From the NCBI GenBank assembly GCA_947382415.1, contig CANCYO010000013.1:1-55462 (forward strand): a stretch of DNA of 55,462 nucleotides, written 5' to 3'. Source of the DNA: an uncultured Lachnospiraceae bacterium. GTDB lineage: Bacteria; Bacillota; Clostridia; Lachnospirales; Lachnospiraceae. The position numbers and the translations under genes are program-made. The notes under the pieces were generated by a model that made no database searches, had not been told where the DNA came from, and saw only the letters and a list, made by a program, of their open reading frames with translations. Below, one piece after another: positions 31,869-39,283 of the stretch (positions are counted from its first letter, which is position 1; the number at the start of each line of letters is the position of its first letter).

Positions 31869-33185
31869 TTATTCAAACAAAGCCTGCATCCTGCGTGAGC
31901 TGTCCTCAAAATCAACCTTCTCATCCGTCTCCTGACACAGGAATTCATTGACTTCATCAATCTTGCTGATGGCATAGTCGATGGAAGGATTGCTTCCGCT
32001 CTTATAGGCGCCGATATTGATCAGATCCTCGGCCTCATTGTAAGTGGCAAGCACACTCCGCAGCTTCCCCGCCGCCTTCTTGTGATCCTTGTCTGCAATC
32101 TGGCTCATGCATCGGGAAATGCTCTGCAGCACATCCACAGCCGGATAGTGATTCCTGTGCGCCAGCTTTCTGTCCAACACAATATGTCCGTCCAGAATAC
32201 TGCGGGCCGTGTCCGTGATGGGCTCGTTAAAATCGTCGCCGTCCACCAGCACTGTGTAAAGCCCAGTGATAGACCCCCGGGAATCTCTGCCCGCACGCTC
32301 TAAAAGTTTGGGCATCTCGGAATACACACTTGGGGGATAGCCTCTGGTTACAGGCGGCTCTCCGCTGGCCAGCCCAATCTCTCTCTGTGCCATGGAAAAA
32401 CGGGTCAGGGAATCCATCATGAGCAGCACATCCCTGCCCTGATCCCTGAAATATTCCGCGATGGCCGTGGCCGTTCTGGCCGCCATCTTACGTTCCAAAG
32501 CCGGGCGGTCCGATGTAGCAACCACTACCACCGAGCGTTTCATGCCCTCCTCGCCCAGATCTCTCTCTATAAATTCGCGCACCTCTCTGCCACGCTCTCC
32601 GATCAGGGCGATGACATTGATATCCGCCTTGGTATTTCTGGCAAACATACCCATCAGAGTGGATTTCCCCACTCCGGAACCGGCAAAGATACCGATTCTC
32701 TGTCCCTTACCGATGGTGATGAGACCGTCCACCGCACGCACACCCAGAGACAAAATCTCGTCTATGATGGCGCGGCTCATGGGATCCGGCGGATTGGCAT
32801 CCACAGGGTATTCCACCCCCGTCACCCCGCTGCCGTCCACAGGCTTGCCCAGTCCGTTCAGCGTCTTGCCCAAAAGGGCATCGCTCACGGTGACTGTCAG
32901 GGGATTGCCCGTGTTCTCCACGATACAGCCAAGCCCTACGCCCTCCACATTGTCATAGGGCATAAGCAGGGTCTTCTTGTCCTTGAATCCCACCACCTCA
33001 GCCAGAATCGGCGCATAACCCAGCTCCTCGTCGGGGAGTATCCTGCACAGATCTCCCAGTCTGGCATCCGGCCCTGCGGATTCGATGGTGAGTCCCACCA
33101 TGTTCACGACTTTTCCCAGTCTGCGAAAACAGGGACGCTCTATCAATTTATTGTATTTATCAAAATTAATATAGGGCGCTTCCAA
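31869..33185 (-). CDS. fliI: Flagellar export ATPase FliI
   Basis: FliI is the hexameric ATPase that drives early steps of type III export. The product is 438 residues when started at TTG 33185, 5 bases after GGAGG; the TTG at 33197 overlaps that site. It has Walker A GIFAGSGVGKSTLMG, the ALIGERGREVREFIE segment, Walker B VLLMMDSLTRFSMAQREIG, and a C-terminal helical domain. The length equals that of Bacillus FliI. It follows fliH by 44 nt. Confidence 0.96.
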   Translation of the reverse strand: MEAPYINFDKYNKLIERPCFRRLGKVVNMVGLTIESAGPDARLGDLCRILPDEELGYAPILAEVVGFKDKKTLLMPYDNVEGVGLGCIVENTGNPLTVTVSDALLGKTLNGLGKPVDGSGVTGVEYPVDANPPDPMSRAIIDEILSLGVRAVDGLITIGKGQRIGIFAGSGVGKSTLMGMFARNTKADINVIALIGERGREVREFIERDLGEEGMKRSVVVVATSDRPALERKMAARTATAIAEYFRDQGRDVLLMMDSLTRFSMAQREIGLASGEPPVTRGYPPSVYSEMPKLLERAGRDSRGSITGLYTVLVDGDDFNEPITDTARSILDGHIVLDRKLAHRNHYPAVDVLQSISRCMSQIADKDHKKAAGKLRSVLATYNEAEDLINIGAYKSGSNPSIDYAISKIDEVNEFLCQETDEKVDFEDSSRRMQALFE

Positions 33186-33229
33186 GAGAACCTCCAATTA
33201 GATGAGAACTCTTTGATCCTTACTGCCGA

Positions 33230-34141
33230 TCAGTTCTTCTCATAAGATAAAAGCTTTAGTTTCTGCGCAAGTTCCGATAGCTGGGTTCCCAGACCGCAGT
33301 CATAAATCCCGCCCTCAGTCTCTATCATACACTCGTTATGCCGAAGTGTGATATCCTCCACCAGCTCCAACGTGGCATTGGGAGATGTAAGCGCATCCGT
33401 AAGCTGCTTTTTCTCCATGCTCACATAGGGATAGTCCTCCGCAGACACATGAACCAGAAAATCTCTGCCTTCAACCTGGCGTACTGTGGCAGCTATCAGA
33501 TTCATAAGGATATCGCGGTATGACGATAGTTCCACCTGAAAGAGATGCTCATACACTCCGGTAATCGCATCCACAAACCTGGGCTCTAACTGATCCACAA
33601 ACCCCTCGTATTCAGCCTCCATGGCCTTAAGTCTCTCAGACAGCTCCTGCTCTTTCCTTGCAAGCTCTATCTCCGCCCGGTGCACACCCTCCTGATAGCC
33701 CTGCTGTCTGGCCTGCACTATGATGGACTCCCGGGCCGCCTCTGCCTGCTCCCTGGCGTCGGATAATATCTGTCCTGCCTGCATTTCGGCCTGCTCCCTG
33801 GCCCGGGTCAGCAGTTCTTCCGCCTCCTGCTGGGCATCGGACAATATCTGTGCTCTCTCGGCATTGGCATTTGCCTTGATGACATTGCTGCGGCTTCCCT
33901 CCTCCGACTCATCGTCCGAGAGAAGCCCCTCCATTTGTTCCGCGGACAGTCCGGCCGTAAAGCCATCCTCCGAACCGTCCCCGCTATTCATAAGGCCTGC
34001 CTGTCTCTCCTGCGCCAGCTTCTGAGCCTGTTCCTCAATACGGCGTTCAGCCAGTTCATTACTGTTGATCACCCGTTTCTCTTCAACCTGGACATTGGCA
34101 AAACCTACTTTTAACAGATTACCATTACTTTTAGACCACAA
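33230..34141 (-). CDS. fliH: Flagellar assembly protein FliH
   Basis: FliH regulates FliI and docks it at the C ring. The 303-residue product has an N-terminal FliN-contact stretch, an acidic segment, a long coiled coil (about 85-190, with Ala/Glu/Gln heptads such as AEELLTRAREQAEMQAGQI) and a C-terminal FliI-binding domain. The start is TTG at 34141, 6 bases after GGAGGTG and overlapping the fliG end by 11 bp; an ATG at 34183 would lie further inside fliG and has no site. Confidence 0.9.
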   Translation of the reverse strand: MWSKSNGNLLKVGFANVQVEEKRVINSNELAERRIEEQAQKLAQERQAGLMNSGDGSEDGFTAGLSAEQMEGLLSDDESEEGSRSNVIKANANAERAQILSDAQQEAEELLTRAREQAEMQAGQILSDAREQAEAARESIIVQARQQGYQEGVHRAEIELARKEQELSERLKAMEAEYEGFVDQLEPRFVDAITGVYEHLFQVELSSYRDILMNLIAATVRQVEGRDFLVHVSAEDYPYVSMEKKQLTDALTSPNATLELVEDITLRHNECMIETEGGIYDCGLGTQLSELAQKLKLLSYEKN

Positions 34142-35147
34142 TCTCGTCACCTCCGCCTCTGGAAATAACGATCTCTCCGGCATCCTCCAGCTTGCGGATG
34201 ATATTTACGATCTTCTGCTGTGCTTCCTCCACATCCTTCATGCGGACAGGTCCCATAAACTCCATGTCCTCTTTGATCATGGTAGCCAGACGCTTGGACA
34301 GGTTGTTGAAGATCGCTGTCTGTACTTCCTCGTTTGCACCCTTGAGCGCAATCTCCAGATCGTTGTTGTCCACATCACGCAGCACACGTTGAATCGCACG
34401 ATCGTCCAAAAGCAGCACATCCTCGAACACAAACATCTTCTTTCTGATCTCGTCTGCCAGCTCGGGCTCCTCGATCTCCAGAGTCTCCATGATATGTTTC
34501 TCTGTACCTCTGTCCACGGTATTCAGAATATCTACCACAGCGTCCACGCCGCCGATAACAGTATAATCCTGATTCACCAGACTTGCGAGCTTCGACTCCA
34601 GCACCTTCTCCACCTCCTTGATGACATCGGGGCTGGTGCGGTCCATCATGGCAATACGCTTTGCCACATCTGCCTGCCTGTCAGGGGGCAGTGCTGACAC
34701 GATCAGCGCTGACTGGGCAGGCGACAGATAGGACAGAATCAACGCAATGGTCTGCGGATGTTCGTCCTGAATAAAGTTGATGAGCTGAGAGGGCTCCGTC
34801 TTTCGCACAAATTCGAAAGGCTTTACCTGCAGGGAGGCCGTCAGTTTGCCGATCACCTCCATGGCCTTCTCATTGCCCAGAGCCTTATCCAGAAGCTCCT
34901 TCGCATAACCGATACCGCCCTCTGCAATATACTGCTGCGCAAGGCAGACCTCATAGAACTCGGTGATGACCTCCTCCTTCACCTGAGGCGTCACTCCTCT
35001 GGTGTTCGCGATCTCCAGCGTAAGTTCCTCTATCTCATCTTCTTTCAAATGTTTAAACAGCCCTGCAGAGCGCTCCGGCCCCAGAGAGATCAGCAAAATT
35101 GCAGCTTTCTGCAATCCTGTTATGCCGCTTTCGCTTTTCTTTGCCAT
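34131..35147 (-). CDS. fliG: Flagellar motor switch protein FliG
   Basis: FliG is the C-ring protein contacted by the stator. The 338-residue protein has the N-terminal FliF-binding domain (GLQKAAILLISLGPERSAGL), the middle domain with DEHPQTIALILSYL and the C-terminal torque domain (about 240-338) with alternating charged helix residues. AAGGAG lies 7 nt before the ATG. It follows fliF by 21 nt. Confidence 0.97.
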   Translation of the reverse strand: MAKKSESGITGLQKAAILLISLGPERSAGLFKHLKEDEIEELTLEIANTRGVTPQVKEEVITEFYEVCLAQQYIAEGGIGYAKELLDKALGNEKAMEVIGKLTASLQVKPFEFVRKTEPSQLINFIQDEHPQTIALILSYLSPAQSALIVSALPPDRQADVAKRIAMMDRTSPDVIKEVEKVLESKLASLVNQDYTVIGGVDAVVDILNTVDRGTEKHIMETLEIEEPELADEIRKKMFVFEDVLLLDDRAIQRVLRDVDNNDLEIALKGANEEVQTAIFNNLSKRLATMIKEDMEFMGPVRMKDVEEAQQKIVNIIRKLEDAGEIVISRGGGDEIVV

Positions 35148-35168
35148 CTGTTATCTCCTTCAACTCTG

Positions 35169-36761
35169 TTACCATTCCTCGCTGAGCCAGTTACGCAGCA
35201 GTGCGGCGGCCGACTCGGGATTCTCGTCCACAAATTTCTCTATCATCTTGCGAACCTCGGACTTGGCCTCCACATCGATATCCTCCAGCTCCGTCTCGGG
35301 AGTGGACTGCAGAAGATTCTCCACAGAGAGCTCCTCGTCCTCCGCCGCCTGTCTTCTGCTGCTCATGCTGCGCAGAACTACAAATCCCAAAAGCGCCAGA
35401 ATCACGATCAGCATAGCCACGCCGGACACACTGGTCCAGCTCACGGAAAGTCCCGGCTTATCAATAAAGACCGGAGACTCATAGGAGACTATGGTAATGT
35501 TCTCCCGGGGAATTCTGGTGGCGGTATGAGCCATATTGTAATAGTCCTCATCCACCTCCATCTTCACGTCCGCAGCGTTGTTCAGCTTAAACTCTTCCCA
35601 TGTAATACCGTCCAGAAGCCCCTGTCTGTCCACATCCTCCTCGCGGTATTCGCGATAACGGATCAGTGCGATGGACATTCCGGAATTGTTGTAATTGATA
35701 GCACCGGCAGGTGTAATCTTGTATTTGATATCCTCGTTAGGAAGGAAGTCCTCCAGCATTTCCGTCTGAGTGGAAGAAGAATTATTGCTGTCGGGACTCG
35801 GATACACGGTCTCGTCATTGGAATCCGTCCCGGGAACATAGGAGCCGCTGTTCTCATTTTCAGAATTAAACTGCTCCCTGTGGGCCAGATAGCCCTCATC
35901 ACGTCCGTCCTCCACCGTATATCTCTTGGCGGTTTCCTCATAATTGGAATAGTCCATATCCAGGCTGCAGCTGACTTCCACCTGACTGAACTGATTGGTT
36001 CCCAGCAGCACATTTTTCACCTGAAAGGCCACCATGGACTGTCCCTGATTCTGCAATTCCTGCATGGAGCCTGCAATGCCGGCGGTGGTATAGTCGTCTC
36101 CCCCCGCAAACAGCAGATTGGACTCCGAGTCCAGAATCGTAATGTTTGCCGTGGTACTGTTGCCCAGCCAGGTCGCAACCGCCCGGGCCACATTGGCCGC
36201 GTTGGCAGAAGTAAAGGTACCGTCCAGTTCCAGTTTGATGTAAGCGCTGGATTCCTGTTTCTCACGAATCAAAGTTCCGTCCTGAGGCGGAATATGTAGG
36301 AGTACACTGGCACTTTTTATGTTGGAGAAACTGGTAAGATTACGCTCCAGCTTACTCTGATATGCCTCCACCGTCAGCTTCTCCTTGTCTGAAGCCGTGG
36401 TGGAAATACTCCCGCTCAACGCCTGTTGGATCGTATACTCATCCGCGCCGTATCCGGCTGAGCCCAGGGCCCAGACCGCCGTCTGATACTGACCGGAGTC
36501 AACGCTGAATTTCAAACCGTCCGCAGAGGGCTTATACTTGATATTTGCACCGTCCAGAAGAGCCTGCACCTCCGCCGCCTTTGCCGCGTTCTCACAGGTG
36601 ATCAGGTCTGTGTATTTGGGTTGCGATGTCACATATATCACTATAGCAAAAGCAAAGATGACCGATGCACCCAGACCGATTATGATGGTCTTTTGGCGGG
36701 AGGTGAACTTATTCCACCAGTCCATCGCCTTTTGCAGAATTTCTTTCAATTTCTCAGGCAT
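35169..36761 (-). CDS. fliF: Flagellar MS-ring protein FliF
   Basis: FliF forms the MS ring, the platform for assembly. The 530-residue protein has two membrane helices (about 25-45 and 443-465), ring-building motifs between them (including VSCSLDMDYSNYEETAKRY) and a C-terminal FliG-binding tail (ESAAALLRNWLSEEW). AGGAG lies 7 nt before the ATG. It follows fliE by 46 nt. Confidence 0.96.
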   Translation of the reverse strand: MPEKLKEILQKAMDWWNKFTSRQKTIIIGLGASVIFAFAIVIYVTSQPKYTDLITCENAAKAAEVQALLDGANIKYKPSADGLKFSVDSGQYQTAVWALGSAGYGADEYTIQQALSGSISTTASDKEKLTVEAYQSKLERNLTSFSNIKSASVLLHIPPQDGTLIREKQESSAYIKLELDGTFTSANAANVARAVATWLGNSTTANITILDSESNLLFAGGDDYTTAGIAGSMQELQNQGQSMVAFQVKNVLLGTNQFSQVEVSCSLDMDYSNYEETAKRYTVEDGRDEGYLAHREQFNSENENSGSYVPGTDSNDETVYPSPDSNNSSSTQTEMLEDFLPNEDIKYKITPAGAINYNNSGMSIALIRYREYREEDVDRQGLLDGITWEEFKLNNAADVKMEVDEDYYNMAHTATRIPRENITIVSYESPVFIDKPGLSVSWTSVSGVAMLIVILALLGFVVLRSMSSRRQAAEDEELSVENLLQSTPETELEDIDVEAKSEVRKMIEKFVDENPESAAALLRNWLSEEW

Positions 36762-36807
36762 GGTATTTCTCCTGTCTCATGTATTGGTATGTACTATACC
36801 TCTATAT

Positions 36808-37155
36808 TTAAATCTGCATCTGCATCAGCTCTTTATAGGCCTCCAGCAGTCTGTTCTTGATAGCCACCGTATACTGCAGGGCCGATGACGCCTTGCGGAG
36901 CGCTATGGTCAGATCATGCGCGTTCTCCGTCTCACCCAGAGCAAATCTGATCTCTTCATTCTCCATATCCGACAGATAACTGTTGGTTGTCTTGATATTG
37001 TCCATCGCCGCGCCCAAAATGGCCTCAAACATATTTCCGTCCGCAGAGCCTGTTTTTTCCGCAAGACTCCCCGTCAAAGTAGAAAGGCCGTTCACGGAAT
37101 TCATCCCTGACGTCCCGCTCAGGCCGCTGAGCGCGCCTATTGCCGATAAATCCAT
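36808..37155 (-). CDS. fliE: Flagellar hook-basal body protein FliE
   Basis: FliE joins the MS ring to the rod. The 115-residue product has the Ser/Gly-rich N-terminus and a conserved C-terminal half: FEAILGAAMDNIKTTNSYLS, LTIALRKASSALQYTVAIKN and a final LLEAYKELMQMQI. AGGAGG precedes the ATG. It lies 87 nt after flgC, a gap with no clear promoter. Confidence 0.95.
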   Translation of the reverse strand: MDLSAIGALSGLSGTSGMNSVNGLSTLTGSLAEKTGSADGNMFEAILGAAMDNIKTTNSYLSDMENEEIRFALGETENAHDLTIALRKASSALQYTVAIKNRLLEAYKELMQMQI

Positions 37156-37242
37156 AATTTATCTCCTCCTGCTGATCTGCGTCTTAACTTTAAATCTTTT
37201 TATCTTTTGATTATCGTTTTGATCAAACCTGTACCGCCGGCC

Positions 37243-37698
37243 TTATGACTGGGCCAGCTGCAGACCCTGCTGTACCATGGACTTGCTGGCGTTGAATGCC
37301 GTAGAATTAGCCTCATAAGCACGGCTTGCATCGATGAGATTCGTCATCTCAGTTATGATATTGACATTGGGATAGGACACATAGCCGTTCTCGTCCGCGT
37401 CGGGATGTGCCGGATCGTACACCAGACGCTGTTCGGACTCCTTGTCCTCATAGATGCCATTCACTTTGACGCCCTGACCCACATAAGCCGCGCTGGCGCC
37501 TTTAAGTACCTTGTGGAAATTGTGATGCGTACCGTCGCCGCCCTTGGTGGCAAAGGTCACGATCTTGCGCACATAGGGCGTACCGTCTGCCGTTCGGGTC
37601 GTATTGGCATTGGCCACATTTTCAGAGATGGTATCCATGCGCAGCCGCTGAGCGGTCATGCCCGATGCATTTACGTTAAAAGCAGAAAATAAGCTCAT
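37243..37698 (-). CDS. flgC: Flagellar proximal rod protein FlgC
   Basis: FlgC is a proximal rod subunit. The 151-residue protein has the rod N-terminus MSLFSAFNVNASGMTAQRLRM, followed by ENVANANTTR, the FVKV-type rod body, and the C-terminal D0 helix (NIITEMTNLIDASRAYEANS). AGGAGG overlaps the flgB stop and lies 6-7 nt before the ATG, so the genes are coupled. Confidence 0.96.
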   Translation of the reverse strand: MSLFSAFNVNASGMTAQRLRMDTISENVANANTTRTADGTPYVRKIVTFATKGGDGTHHNFHKVLKGASAAYVGQGVKVNGIYEDKESEQRLVYDPAHPDADENGYVSYPNVNIITEMTNLIDASRAYEANSTAFNASKSMVQQGLQLAQS

Positions 37699-37709
37699 CT
37701 GATCTCCTC

Positions 37710-38099
37710 CTATTTCATCACAGTGTCTAAATTCTTAAATTCCTGTATAATGCTTGCCATCAGGCCCTGATATTTCAACTGGTTCTCAGCCAGCATCACA
37801 TTCTCATTTTCAATATCCACATTATTGCCGTCCAGACGATAGGAATAATTGGCATAGTCAGTATACACCTGCGGGCGCAGCCGGCTGCTCTTCACATTAT
37901 GTACCTTACTGTCCATAGACTGATAACGGTTATAACCCAGCGCCTTCTTCAGCTCCGACTCGAAGGCGACGTCCTGACGCTTGTAATAGGGGGTAGTCGC
38001 GTTTGAAATGTTGTTGGATATGGCCTCATTGCGCAGCCAGCTGGCATCCGCAGCCTTATCCAGCACATTGATATAATCAAATGCGTTGGTATTAATCAT
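37710..38099 (-). CDS. flgB: Flagellar rod protein FlgB
   Basis: FlgB is the first rod subunit above FliE. The 129-residue protein has the rod N-terminus with LRNEAISNNISNATTPYYKR and the C-terminal D0 segment DIENENVMLAENQLKYQGLM. It is the first gene of the fla/che cluster. AAGGAG lies 6 nt before the ATG, and a putative sigma-A promoter is about 50 bp upstream. Confidence 0.96.
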   Translation of the reverse strand: MINTNAFDYINVLDKAADASWLRNEAISNNISNATTPYYKRQDVAFESELKKALGYNRYQSMDSKVHNVKSSRLRPQVYTDYANYSYRLDGNNVDIENENVMLAENQLKYQGLMASIIQEFKNLDTVMK

Positions 38100-38147
38100 G
38101 GAAAACTCCTTTCTGTTTCATGACAGATAAAATCCGCCTACCTATTT

Positions 38148-38175
38148 ATTATAGTTTATTTTATCAAAAACACAA
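38148..38175 (-). promoter_or_regulatory. Putative main fla/che promoter before flgB
   Basis: TATAAT (38148-38153, perfect) with TTGTGT (38170-38175, three of six) at 16 bp. A weak sigma-D-like GCGGATTT follows a few bases later, 17 bp from a TAAA. The gap holds no better candidate, so this is the likely start of the flagellar transcript. Confidence 0.6.
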
Positions 38176-38218
38176 TATCTTTTTTGCAAAAAATACATAC
38201 TATTGCGTTATTGCCAAT

Positions 38219-38233
38219 AATTTCCAAAAAATT
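38219..38233 (-). promoter_or_regulatory. CodY-box-like sequence upstream of flgB
   Basis: AATTTTTTGGAAATT matches the published CodY box AATTTTCWGAAAATT at 13 of 15 positions. It lies between the codY terminator and the flgB promoter, and overlaps the T-tract of the terminator, so part of the match may be composition. Confidence 0.4.
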
Positions 38234-38268
38234 AAAAAGGATTTATCGCCCATACAATAAATCCTTTT
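38226..38268 (-). terminator. Rho-independent terminator after codY
   Basis: A perfect 12-bp stem (arms 38257-38268 and 38235-38246, 10-nt loop) followed by TTTAATTTTTT on the minus strand. It separates codY from the flagellar operon. Confidence 0.92.
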
Positions 38269-38344
38269 ATCTTTTTCTCAGACTCTGCCATTCCGTCGGC
38301 CTATGTATTCTCTCCAGATTCTGTTTTCATTCTGCCGTTATGAC

Positions 38345-39133
38345 TTATCCGCGCTTATTCTGGCGTTTCAGCTCCTCGATCTCGTCGAACACCACATCGT
38401 TGAGTACCTTGATATAAGTCCCCTTCATGCCGGAGGACCGGGACTCAATAACGCCTGCGCTCTCAAACTTGCGCAGTGCATTCACGATCACGGAACGTGT
38501 AATGCCCACACGATCCGCGATCTTGCTGGCCACAAGAATCCCTTCCATACCGTTCAGCTCATCAAAAATATGAGTGATGGCCTCCATCTCGGAGAAGGAC
38601 AGTGTGCTGATGGCTGACTTCACCACCGCCACCTTGCGGCTCTCCTCCGCGTTCTCCTCATTCACCGCCCTGAGCATCTCCAGCCCCACCACCGTGGTAC
38701 CGTACTCGCAGAGAATGATATCGTCAATGTCATACTGTTCATTGCATTTGTAGATGAAAAGTGTCCCCAGCCGCTCTCCCGCAATCTCAATGGGAGCTAT
38801 CGTAGCCTGAAACCTGCGGATATCCGCGCTCTCAAACCCAAGCGTCTCAAGATTTACATTTTCCTTGGTGGAGAGTACACCCAAAAGTCTTTCATTGAGC
38901 ATCGGATCAATAAATCCTCCCACGCTCTCATTAATAAGCTCCGTGATGGCGTCTATGCCGTCCGACATGCCCACGCCGAGAACCTTTCCCTTGCGGCTGA
39001 TTACCAGTACATTGGACTCGAGGATCTCACGCATCACCTTACAGATATCGTTGAAGACAACTTTGCTGGAATTATTATTATGCAATAGTTTACCGATCTT
39101 CCGCGTTTTATCCAATAACTGTACACTGCTCAT
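38345..39133 (-). CDS. codY: GTP- and branched-chain amino acid-sensing regulator CodY
   Basis: CodY is the global nutritional repressor of low-GC Gram-positives, binding DNA when GTP and Ile/Leu/Val are plentiful. The 262-residue product has the GAF-type sensor (about 1-155, starting MSSVQLLDKTRKIGKLL) and a C-terminal winged helix-turn-helix (VASKIADRVGITRSVIVNAL, then SRSSGMKGTYIKVLN). The frame reaches 39193, but GGAGG lies 7 nt before the ATG at 39133. In Bacillus codY also lies directly upstream of flgB. It has its own promoter and terminator here. Confidence 0.97.
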   Translation of the reverse strand: MSSVQLLDKTRKIGKLLHNNNSSKVVFNDICKVMREILESNVLVISRKGKVLGVGMSDGIDAITELINESVGGFIDPMLNERLLGVLSTKENVNLETLGFESADIRRFQATIAPIEIAGERLGTLFIYKCNEQYDIDDIILCEYGTTVVGLEMLRAVNEENAEESRKVAVVKSAISTLSFSEMEAITHIFDELNGMEGILVASKIADRVGITRSVIVNALRKFESAGVIESRSSGMKGTYIKVLNDVVFDEIEELKRQNKRG

Positions 39134-39195
39134 AACCCATCCTCCGTTTGTGTCTGCCCCCCTAACATGAATGCTCATACATTCGATACACAATT

Positions 39196-39224
39196 ATTTT
39201 AGCACAAATACGGAAGGATTACAA
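39196..39224 (-). promoter_or_regulatory. Sigma-A promoter for codY
   Basis: TTGTAA (39219-39224, four of six) and TAAAAT (39196-39201, five of six) at 17 bp, in the topA-codY gap. The start near 39189 gives a leader of about 55 nt. Confidence 0.7.
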
Positions 39225-39283
39225 TGTAAAATAATCAATTTCTCTATTTTTTTAAATTTATTTGACAATTCGCATAAAAGACG

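Noticed and set aside
34758..36299. 513-codon open frame on the plus strand
   Set aside because: Antisense shadow of fliG and fliF with no ribosome-binding site and no protein-like pattern.
38131..38165. Sigma-D promoter before flgB
   Set aside because: GCGGATTT matches six of eight but the spacing to TAAA is 17 bp, outside the usual 15-16, while a perfect TATAAT is present in the same place; sigma-A is favoured.
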